Assembly (NCBI GenBank): GCA_964462335.1 | Contig: CAYWYG010000015.1 | Coordinates: 1-19,422, forward strand | Source: JAPUDQ01 sp964462335 | GTDB lineage: Bacteria > Patescibacteriota > Saccharimonadia > Saccharimonadales > Saccharimonadaceae | Length of the DNA stretch: 19,422 bases | Direction: 5' to 3' | In this document: piece by piece, positions 13,438 to 19,422 of the stretch | Layout of the letters: the number at the start of each line of letters is the position of its first letter | Position numbering within the stretch: the stretch's first letter is position 1 | Made by a program: the position numbers and the translations under genes | Notes under the pieces: generated by a model | Seen by the model: only the letters and a program-made list of their open reading frames with translations | What the model was told of the DNA's origin: nothing | Database searches by the model: none

Positions 13438-14691
13438 CTAGCGGCTTTTTTGTGCAGCTATGAGGGCGCGCCGTGATCGTATGAAGCTGCTGGCTGATAG
13501 ACCAAGGGCACTAGACCCGAGTAGCCCGCTCACGATCATCTCTGGACCAGTATTGGCTACCGTCGTGACCGCCGGCAGCACTTTCGGTGTGTCACACATA
13601 CTAAGATCTTTGCTCATAGTTGTCGTGTCAAAATCTTTTCGTTTGATAGTTTTAATTGTTTTTGTAGTAGTGACGCAAACTTTCATGTCGCCGCAGAGTG
13701 GATTGGTTGATGGCGTGTATTGTTCTGCCTCAGTCTCTTTTACGGTGATAATCTGACCAGTGGCAGGGTCGCAGACAGAGATATCTTTGGGGGCGGGAAC
13801 AGAGACGGTGGCTTGGTCGCACGCATCAGGACTCAGGGTTGATTCAGGAGCATCGACACACGCCTTATTGCTGAGTTTGCCTGCGATGTAACTGGACACT
13901 TTTGCGCGTATGGTAAAGGTCTTCGATTCATCTTTGGCAAGCGTCGTGATGGTGGCTCGCCAGTGATTATTCGTAATCGTACCAGTGTCGGCATGTAGCA
14001 GAGTGATCCCGGCTTCTGGCGTATCGGTGACGACAACATCTCTGAGTGTAATGTTGCCAGTGTTGGTCACAGTTAGTGTATACACAAATACTTGATTCAG
14101 GTTGACGACTTTATCATCAACAGCATCAACTTTTTTGATGATAGTGACACGAGGTGCGGGTTTTGCGACGGGTGTCGCAACGACTGGGTTGCCACAATTC
14201 ATCATGATGGCTCGGTAAAACTCGCCATCGCGCATCAAGATAAACGCATCATAGTAGGGCGATATGTAATTACGTGTATCGCTACGTTGGTAGTAGGTCT
14301 TGCCGAGTATAACGACCGGTTCGCTTCCAGGTAGGTTGTTCCTCCCGGCTGAATAGGAATCATGTGCAACAGTCTCATCCTCGCCGATCGTGACGCGTCC
14401 GCCTTCTTTGTAGACACGTCCGATTTTGATGTCACTCGTGGAGCCAGTCATGTCTGCGCGCGTAATGCCATAGTGTGAGTAGATATCATCAAGGTCGCCT
14501 GGAGCATTGGCATCATATTTTTGCAAGAGCTCCTCGCGACTGAGCGCGCCACAGTTAATGATCGAGTTGGTTGTACAACTACGAGTGTTGGTGAGTGTCA
14601 TTGCATCTACAGTTGGCGAGAGGGCTGTAGTAAGCACTCCACACGCTGTCATCATCGCTATAATCATGGAGAGTGATAGTTTCTTCATCAT
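13438..14691 (-). CDS. Secreted DUF11-domain surface protein with VANTGP C-terminal anchor
   Basis: The 417-aa product starts MMKKLSLSMIIAMMTACGVL, a signal peptide (ending near TVDAM; the MTAC is only a poor lipobox). A novel N-terminal domain follows (residues about 30-175). Then comes one DUF11-type immunoglobulin-like domain: NLNQVFVYTLTVTNTGN, DVVVTDTPEAG, then LSNKACVDAPE. A Cys-containing linker comes next, and the tail LPAVTTVANTGPE with a hydrophobic helix and SRRAL (from residue 372). DUF11 domains are common in bacterial cell-surface proteins. GAGGAAG lies before ATG 14691. The tail matches those of the two next surface proteins, so they are probably anchored by the same machinery. 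It converges with the histidine kinase gene. Confidence 0.85.
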   Translation of the reverse strand: MMKKLSLSMIIAMMTACGVLTTALSPTVDAMTLTNTRSCTTNSIINCGALSREELLQKYDANAPGDLDDIYSHYGITRADMTGSTSDIKIGRVYKEGGRVTIGEDETVAHDSYSAGRNNLPGSEPVVILGKTYYQRSDTRNYISPYYDAFILMRDGEFYRAIMMNCGNPVVATPVAKPAPRVTIIKKVDAVDDKVVNLNQVFVYTLTVTNTGNITLRDVVVTDTPEAGITLLHADTGTITNNHWRATITTLAKDESKTFTIRAKVSSYIAGKLSNKACVDAPESTLSPDACDQATVSVPAPKDISVCDPATGQIITVKETEAEQYTPSTNPLCGDMKVCVTTTKTIKTIKRKDFDTTTMSKDLSMCDTPKVLPAVTTVANTGPEMIVSGLLGSSALGLSASSFIRSRRALIAAQKSR

Positions 14692-14724
14692 TGTTCTTCC
14701 TCGTGGTAGGTTGCTTCCATACTA

Positions 14725-14756
14725 TAACGGATTTTGACAGATGTCAAAATCCGTTA
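14725..14756. promoter_or_regulatory. 32-bp palindrome upstream of the DUF11 gene
   Basis: Arms taacggattttgaca and tgtcaaaatccgtta are perfectly complementary over 15 bp with a 2-bp centre. The minus strand has TTGACA in the palindrome and TATAGT just after it, at a short 15-nt spacing, so a regulator bound here could block or re-space the promoter. No T-tract follows on the minus strand, which speaks against a terminator for the 700-aa gene. Confidence 0.5.
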
Positions 14757-14779
14757 CGTTATAATTCTTTTGGTTTATT

Positions 14780-16882
14780 TTATGCGTTTTGACGGCGAAG
14801 CATGATGTAGTACGTCAGAGCACTGAGCATCATACCGAGAACGAGCATCTGACTCGTGCTCTCAGCGCCGGTGTCCGCGATGGTTGCAGGTAGCGTTTGA
14901 GGTGCCTTTGTGCTGGTACCAAGCACCTGTGGGGTAAACGTACATTTACCAACCGTGATGGTCTCTGGTTCAAAGACGGTGCCGTCGCTCGCCGTGACTG
15001 CCAGTGTATACGCCATCGACGTAAGTCCATTGAAGGTGACGGTCATACTTTCATCGTCGGCGACAGCTACAGTTTTGTTGAGTGCGTCACCCGAGCCAAG
15101 TGAGATAGTGTAGGTGACATCGCCCTCGCTCTCATCGGCAGTATTGGTGACAGTAACCTTGATCACATCAGTTGAATTAGTGTTTACCGTGCAGGCGTTC
15201 AATTCGTAGTGGGCAACCGACTCAGCAGGTACCATACAGTCATGATTGAGTATGTAGGTGCCACGTGCCGTCAGGTTGAGGCCGTCATGGACGCCTTCGA
15301 TTGCAGGGATGATGTCACCCCACATCTCATCGATGCCGTCGTAGTAGATCGAGCCATCATGACTATAGTGATCAGCTTCTTGCCCGCTATTGCCCGATAC
15401 GCCATCAGCTGCATTGACGTTGACAGCGATACGGTCGTATGGGTTTGATGCGCTGTCCGTTGCGTGGCAGATAGTGACTTTTTTGCACGCAGTGTTGTCA
15501 AAGGTGAGTTCCCAGACAGTTTGTGTCTCATCAGGAATCGCATAGCCTTTCATCGCAGTTGCGGTGACTGTTGCGATAGTGTGATCCTCGTTCCATTCGA
15601 CAGCATAGCTCACGCCTTCAGCGCCATCCCAGGTGATATCGTCGTATTCGATGCCACAAAAATCAGTTTTCTCCGGTTCAACCACGACGGCGCAAAGGGT
15701 ACCGCTATCAGGGGCAGTACCGTAGTCGTGCATGCGAGTACCATCGTCGAACTTGTAGTCACGAGTTGTCTGGGCGATGAGGTGACCATCGCGGCTTAAG
15801 GTCCATGTAACCTCTTCGGAGTCATTCGGTACGATCCATTCTGCATTGTCGACGCCACACGGATCTGTCACCATAGGGGTGGCAGGAAGCGGTGTCGTGC
15901 ACAATACGCCAGAATCAGGCGCAAGACCAAAGTCGTGCGTCGTAACGCCAGGTGCAAATTCATAGCCGTTGACAGCTGTCGCGATGAGATGCTTGTTTGC
16001 ATCCAGTGACCATGTCACGGTCGATGTGTTGCTTGGCAGTACCCAGCTTGCGTTGTTGAGGCCGCATGGGTCGTTTGGAGCAGGTTGAGCAGGTACCTCT
16101 GTCGGACAATTACCCTCGTAGGTGTGGCTCCAGCCATTTGCAGGATAATTACCAAGTATATATCCAGTGCCTGCAACTGCAGTAATCGTCACGGTGCCCG
16201 ATGCTGGAAACGTACCATATGTCGTGACCTCGACACCATTGACATAGTAGATGACGCCGGATGTCGCCGTAATAGTGTAGGTGTCACCAGTGAGGCCGCA
16301 TATGTCATTGAATGTTGGCGCGACAGGGGTAGCAGTGATACAACCTGCTGTACCGTTGTCAGTGTAAGTCCAGCTCGATATGCCCTCGAGGACGTAACCG
16401 GTGTCTGCGGTCGCCGTGACAGTGTTGCTGCCGTTGATCCAGCCGGTCTGTGAATATGTGACATGAGGTGTCGTGGCAACTACGACGGTGTCGTTGTTGA
16501 GCCCGCACACTGGGTTGACGGTTGGTTCGACTGCGGTGGCAGTACCGTATTGCTTCGCGCACTGTGCATCTAGAGAAGCTTTCATAGCATCAAATGAGCT
16601 GTTTGTGGTCCAGACTTGACCAGTTGTTTGATCAATAAACATGCTGCCATCAGTTGGCGCATTTGGGGGAAGCTGTGTCAGCGCAAAACGATTTGGATTG
16701 GTGTTGGAGCTACCTTGTTGTGACGTCCATACGCCACCTGTTTCTTGGCACCATACCGGCTGTGGTGTGCCATTTGTAGGGTTTCCTGCGGCGTAGGCGG
16801 CTGCGGTTGGCAGGAGACTATTGCCAAATACGGCAATGATCAGCGCCAAAGCAAATCTTATAGTTTGTGAGAGACGTTTCAT
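14780..16882 (-). CDS. Large secreted repeat protein with LPATIADTG anchor
   Basis: The start is ATG 16882 (MKRLSQTIRFALALI), giving a clean signal peptide; a GTG at 16903 would add seven residues. After a Trp/Cys-rich N-terminal domain, the 700-aa protein has five tandem units of about 70 aa, each opening with Pro-rich text and D/N-x-CG (CG at about 126, 195, 273, 342 and 409). These are followed by beta-rich sequence such as VTWSLD and VTWTLSRD, and G-Y-x-F/L turns. Near 472 is VTICHATDSASNPYDRIAV, a motif shared by many bacterial surface proteins. The tail from about 664 is LPATIADTG plus a helix and LRRQNA. It is likely a cell-surface adhesin or stalk; its ligand is unknown. Confidence 0.87.
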   Translation of the reverse strand: MKRLSQTIRFALALIIAVFGNSLLPTAAAYAAGNPTNGTPQPVWCQETGGVWTSQQGSSNTNPNRFALTQLPPNAPTDGSMFIDQTTGQVWTTNSSFDAMKASLDAQCAKQYGTATAVEPTVNPVCGLNNDTVVVATTPHVTYSQTGWINGSNTVTATADTGYVLEGISSWTYTDNGTAGCITATPVAPTFNDICGLTGDTYTITATSGVIYYVNGVEVTTYGTFPASGTVTITAVAGTGYILGNYPANGWSHTYEGNCPTEVPAQPAPNDPCGLNNASWVLPSNTSTVTWSLDANKHLIATAVNGYEFAPGVTTHDFGLAPDSGVLCTTPLPATPMVTDPCGVDNAEWIVPNDSEEVTWTLSRDGHLIAQTTRDYKFDDGTRMHDYGTAPDSGTLCAVVVEPEKTDFCGIEYDDITWDGAEGVSYAVEWNEDHTIATVTATAMKGYAIPDETQTVWELTFDNTACKKVTICHATDSASNPYDRIAVNVNAADGVSGNSGQEADHYSHDGSIYYDGIDEMWGDIIPAIEGVHDGLNLTARGTYILNHDCMVPAESVAHYELNACTVNTNSTDVIKVTVTNTADESEGDVTYTISLGSGDALNKTVAVADDESMTVTFNGLTSMAYTLAVTASDGTVFEPETITVGKCTFTPQVLGTSTKAPQTLPATIADTGAESTSQMLVLGMMLSALTYYIMLRRQNA

Positions 16883-16951
16883 GTCGATGAACCTCTTTTC
16901 CACCCGTTAATGATGAGTTTTTGGCGCACACCGCTTTTTGTGATTGGTGTA

Positions 16952-16979
16952 AGTATACTCTTTTTCTCAGGAAAATCAA
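16952..16979 (-). promoter_or_regulatory. Promoter of the 700-aa surface protein
   Basis: Minus strand: TTGATT (16979-16974), 16-nt spacer, TATACT (16957-16952). It gives a leader of about 60 nt before ATG 16882, unlike the near-leaderless housekeeping genes. Confidence 0.65.
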
Positions 16980-16990
16980 GAGCTTATGCA

Positions 16991-17022
16991 AAAAATCCCT
17001 CACGATACGCGTGAAGGATTTT
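16991..17022 (-). terminator. Terminator of the 252-aa surface protein
   Basis: Arms aaaatccctcacg and cgtgaaggatttt pair with one mismatch around a short loop. Read on the minus strand it ends GGGATTTTTT. It lies about 36 nt past the stop codon at 17058. Confidence 0.8.
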
Positions 17023-17057
17023 CGCTCAAGTGCTTCATAAGAGAAACGACCAGAGGC

Positions 17058-17816
17058 TTATTGCTGTTTGCGATTGAGCAGTGCGGCATAGATACCAACT
17101 GCTGCACAGACGGCATTGATCACGCCCTGTAGAGGTGACGTACCGGTCGATGCAATGGTCGTCGGCAGTGTTGTTGTAGATGCGCCAGCAACTGTTCCGG
17201 TAGTTGTCGATGTCGAACTTGTTTGGCCTTGACCGCCACCGTGGCTCGTGCCAGTACCATTTGTCGAGCCGCCGCTGCCAGTGTTGCCAGTGTTGCCATT
17301 ACTACCATTGTTGCCATTGTTGCCGCCGGTACTACCTTGACCACCACCGTTGTGAGGGTTGGTTGTAGTATCGCACTCAACTTTGATTACTTTGCTCTTT
17401 GCCTTTAGTTCTATCTTGTAATCGATGTCGCCGTGGACGTCTTTCCCGTAGGCGGTTGTCTTGTAATGACCATCGGGCAGAGTGAGGTAGGCGCTTGCCA
17501 TATATCCCTCGGCATTAGCGGCGGGTAGGTTGACACGTGCAACCTCGCGGCTGTCTGGGCCGTTGCCCTGGGTTGTAATGATGACGATACCTTGCTGGCC
17601 TTTATCGAAACCGTAGCCTTCAAAATTGAAGTGACAGACTTTCGGATCATTGTTTTCTGTCGCTGTAGGGGTGTTTTTCTCATGGACTTTAAGAGTGCCA
17701 TTGTTACCTGGTACGTGTGGTTGCGGTGATACTGCCGTGACACCGTAGGGCATAACCAAATAGGTAGCAGCCAATATCACTACTGATGCCATACCAATCT
17801 GTTTGATAGCTGTCAT
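17058..17816 (-). CDS. Secreted surface protein with Gly/Asn/Ser/Thr linker and LPTTIASTG anchor
   Basis: The start is ATG 17816; a TTG at 17837 overlaps the GGGAGGAG ribosome-binding site and is rejected. The 252-aa product has a signal peptide (MTAIKQIGMASVVIL...), then a compact beta-rich domain bounded by two cysteines (VCHFNFEGYGFDKG to VIKVEC). Next is a low-complexity linker of G, N, S and T (about residues 152-205) and the tail LPTTIASTG from about 217, with a hydrophobic helix and LLNRKQQ. The linker probably spans the cell envelope. It has the best promoter in the window, so it is likely an abundant surface protein. I know no function for the N-terminal domain. Confidence 0.85.
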   Translation of the reverse strand: MTAIKQIGMASVVILAATYLVMPYGVTAVSPQPHVPGNNGTLKVHEKNTPTATENNDPKVCHFNFEGYGFDKGQQGIVIITTQGNGPDSREVARVNLPAANAEGYMASAYLTLPDGHYKTTAYGKDVHGDIDYKIELKAKSKVIKVECDTTTNPHNGGGQGSTGGNNGNNGSNGNTGNTGSGGSTNGTGTSHGGGQGQTSSTSTTTGTVAGASTTTLPTTIASTGTSPLQGVINAVCAAVGIYAALLNRKQQ

Positions 17817-17860
17817 AGTCGTTTCGTCTCCTCCCAAAAGTTATGGTGACTATGTATCTC

Positions 17861-17889
17861 ATTATACCAAATAGTTTATGTTTTGTCAA
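17861..17889 (-). promoter_or_regulatory. Consensus promoter of the 252-aa surface protein
   Basis: Minus strand: TTGACA (17889-17884), exactly 17 nt, TATAAT (17866-17861). Both boxes are perfect sigma70 consensus. The leader is about 40 nt and holds GGGAGGAG. Confidence 0.85.
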
Positions 17890-17907
17890 TAAAATTTTAT
17901 AAAATAA

Positions 17908-17921
17908 GCACACCAGTGTGC
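17908..17921. promoter_or_regulatory. Palindrome GCACAC-CA-GTGTGC upstream of umuD, candidate operator
   Basis: 6-bp perfect arms with a 2-bp centre, 30 bp upstream of the umuD -10 and between the two divergent promoters. The position suits a repressor site for a damage-inducible operon, but it does not match a LexA box I know. Confidence 0.35.
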
Positions 17922-17950
17922 ATGGTACGGATACGTTGTCATCGGACAGT

Positions 17951-17956
17951 TATAAT
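17951..17956 (+). promoter_or_regulatory. -10 of umuDC, leaderless geometry
   Basis: Perfect TATAAT, then AGGGCT and ATG 17963: 6 nt between the -10 and the start codon. The -35 region has no clear match. Confidence 0.6.
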
Positions 17957-17962
17957 AGGGCT

Positions 17963-18322
17963 ATGAAGAAAGGCGCGATCGAACAAGGGCTTGTGTACCA
18001 TGCGGGCTTCCCAAATGCTGGAGAGGATCAGCATGGTATCAGTTTGAGTCTCGATAAACTCGTGGTCAAACACCGTGCCAGCACGTATTTTTGGCATCTC
18101 GATTCAGAGGTTCCTGAACTGCACTGGCCAGCTGGATCGATCCTGGCAGTTGATCGAGCGGTGCCGCCGAGTGAGGGTCGTATTGTTGTTGCGATCATCG
18201 AGGATGGATTTGTCTTGTGTCGGCTACGTAAAAATAACCTGATGATGCTTGACGGGAGCGGTGCGCCATCGACCAGTCAAGTGTGGGGTGTCGTCACCTA
18301 TGTTGTGCAAGAGGCTGCGTGA
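17963..18322 (+). CDS. umuD: UmuD-like S24 family protein, catalytic residues altered
   Basis: UmuD is the LexA-like accessory subunit of DNA polymerase V that cleaves itself in the SOS response. I start at ATG 17963, because TATAAT lies just before it and the longer frame from 17918 would include the promoter. The 119-aa product aligns along its length with E. coli UmuD: the cleavage-site region AGFPNAGED (UmuD CGFPSPAAD), LVVKHRASTYFWHL (LLIQHPSATYFVKA), GSILAVDRAVPPSEGRIVVAIIEDGF, and the end WGVVTYVV. The active site differs: GDSM reads LDSE with a gap, and the catalytic lysine in TVKKL becomes VLCRL. Self-cleavage is therefore doubtful. It overlaps umuC by one base. Confidence 0.85.
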   Translation: MKKGAIEQGLVYHAGFPNAGEDQHGISLSLDKLVVKHRASTYFWHLDSEVPELHWPAGSILAVDRAVPPSEGRIVVAIIEDGFVLCRLRKNNLMMLDGSGAPSTSQVWGVVTYVVQEAA

Positions 18323-19422
18323 TGTATGCGCTCGTCGATTGCAACAATTTCTTCGTCAGTTGTGAACGGTTATTTCGGCCTGACTTGCTCGGCAAGCCGG
18401 TGGCCGTCCTCAGTAACAACGATGGCTGTTTCGTCGCGCGCAGCCAAGAAGTAAAAGACCTCGGCTTTCCGATGGGTGCGCCGCTGTTTACGTGGAAAAA
18501 TGAGGTGAAAACGCACGGCGTCACACTATTTTCGGCCAATTTTGAGCTCTATGGCGATATCAGCGAGCGCATTGTCACATTGCTCACTGAGATAACGCCC
18601 CTCATCGAAGTCTATTCCATCGACGAATGTTTTCTCGACCTCTCCACGATTGCTCAAGGACAGACCTTGAGCAATCTGGCTCGAGGTGTGCGGGAGCGGG
18701 TGTGGCGAGAGGTAGGGGTGCCGGTGTCGATAGGGGTGGCGCCGACAAAGACGCTTGCAAAGGTAGCGAGTACCTATGCGAAGAAGCATGGCGGTGTATA
18801 CGTCGTGGATGATGAGGTATGTCGTGAGCAGTTGCTCCGTGAATTACCGATCGAGGACATCTGGGGCGTCGGCTGGCGTACGGCACCAAAATTACGTGAT
18901 CGCGGCATTTCGACAGCGTGGCAGCTCATATCTGCGTCGGATGCCTGGCTGCGCCAGCAATTCAACGTGACGGGTATGAATATGGTTGCCGAGTTGTGTG
19001 GTGAGGTACGGATACCGTTTGGCGATCGACACGATACGCGGAGGAGTATCATGTGCTCGAGGAGCTTTGGGCATCGGGTACGAGACTATCATCAGCTGGA
19101 AAGTGCACTCTCGACCTTTGCGGCACAAGCAGCAGCGCGTCTGCGCGCTCAAGACAGCGTGTCGCGGCATATCGTGGTGTTTCTCTCAGCCAATCGCCAC
19201 GTCGAGGGGCAAAAGCGGGTATATCTGAGTACGATTGTGTCGCTACCCGAAGCGACGGCCGATACCGCTCGGATCATTAGTGGCGCGCTCGAAGGACTTG
19301 CACAGATCTATGATGAGCAATTTGCATATCAAAAAGCTGGCGTGACACTCGTTGGTATCGTGCCGCGTGAGCGCTGGCAACTCTCAATGCTCTCTGGTGA
19401 AACACGGCGTGATGAGCGGTCT
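18322..19422 (+). CDS. umuC: Y-family DNA polymerase V subunit UmuC, 3' end cut by window edge
   Basis: UmuC is the translesion polymerase that copies past damaged bases. ATG 18322 overlaps the umuD stop (TGATG), and the frame is open for 367 codons to the window end; E. coli UmuC has about 422 residues, so roughly 50 are missing. Visible are the palm metal site VDCNNFFVSCER, the NNDGCFVARSQEVK segment, the catalytic SIDECFLDLS, VSIGVAPTKTLAKVAS, the helix-hairpin-helix-like IEDIWGVGWRTAPKLRDRGI, and the little-finger start RRSIMCSRSFG. All catalytic acidic residues are present, so the polymerase looks active even if UmuD is not cleavable. A 12-bp perfect hairpin lies inside the gene at 18648-18676. 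Confidence 0.93.
   Translation, partial: MYALVDCNNFFVSCERLFRPDLLGKPVAVLSNNDGCFVARSQEVKDLGFPMGAPLFTWKNEVKTHGVTLFSANFELYGDISERIVTLLTEITPLIEVYSIDECFLDLSTIAQGQTLSNLARGVRERVWREVGVPVSIGVAPTKTLAKVASTYAKKHGGVYVVDDEVCREQLLRELPIEDIWGVGWRTAPKLRDRGISTAWQLISASDAWLRQQFNVTGMNMVAELCGEVRIPFGDRHDTRRSIMCSRSFGHRVRDYHQLESALSTFAAQAAARLRAQDSVSRHIVVFLSANRHVEGQKRVYLSTIVSLPEATADTARIISGALEGLAQIYDEQFAYQKAGVTLVGIVPRERWQLSMLSGETRRDERS

Noticed and set aside
15209..16562. Several open frames on both strands within the 700-aa surface-protein gene
   Set aside because: Shadow frames of a G+C-balanced repeat gene; none has a start signal or protein-like composition.
17918..17962. Longer UmuD starting at ATG 17918
   Set aside because: It would place the consensus TATAAT inside the coding region, and the added residues do not resemble UmuD.

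Overview
The window looks like part of a small-genome, host-associated bacterium of the Patescibacteria/CPR, most likely Saccharibacteria (TM7). This rests on several things seen together: a divergent FolD, a class III prepilin, a run of secreted proteins ending in TIA(D/S)TG or VANTGP tails, CCA-encoding tRNA genes, and many genes that lack Shine-Dalgarno sites. No rRNA or other phylum-level marker is present, so the placement is an inference.

Layout. 1-1800: murB (minus, cut at the window start) and a HIT-family hydrolase (minus), separated by two hairpins. 1800-5640: an A+T-richer accessory region. It holds an orphan 280-aa protein, three tRNA genes (Arg-TCG minus, Arg-CCG plus, Lys-CTT minus), tRNA-derived repeats, and a 1.7-kb cassette bounded by perfect 169-bp inverted repeats. 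The cassette carries a MazG-like nucleotide pyrophosphohydrolase and a DUF2797/GIY-YIG-like protein. Next to it is a small membrane-protein gene interrupted by an in-frame TAG. 5640-7450: a four-helix membrane protein, then a convergent pair made of a secreted coiled-coil protein and a type IV prepilin. 7490-9390: an FNR-type oxidoreductase and folD diverge from one promoter region; folD overlaps a stand-alone response regulator tail to tail. 9390-13403: a PlsC-type acyltransferase (minus) diverges from a membrane protein, a GNAT acetyltransferase and a 714-aa membrane histidine kinase (plus). 13438-17816: three secreted proteins with a common C-terminal anchor motif (DUF11 protein, 700-aa Cys-repeat protein, 252-aa protein with a Gly/Asn/Ser/Thr linker), all minus. 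17963-19422: a umuDC operon (plus) cut at the window end; its UmuD seems to have lost its catalytic lysine.

Two results stand out. First, the inverted-repeat cassette: 169 bp identical on both sides, two cargo genes, no transposase, sitting directly behind a tRNA-Arg gene whose 5' part is repeated upstream with a 98-bp period. This could be a non-autonomous mobile element or an invertible segment. Second, many first-in-transcript genes have a TATAAT-like hexamer ending only 6-9 nt before the ATG, which predicts leaderless or near-leaderless mRNAs, whereas operon-internal and surface-protein genes mostly have Shine-Dalgarno sites.

Functionally, the surface proteins, prepilin and coiled-coil protein are the candidates for host contact. 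The histidine kinase and response regulator could form a signalling pair. The UmuDC pair would support damage tolerance.
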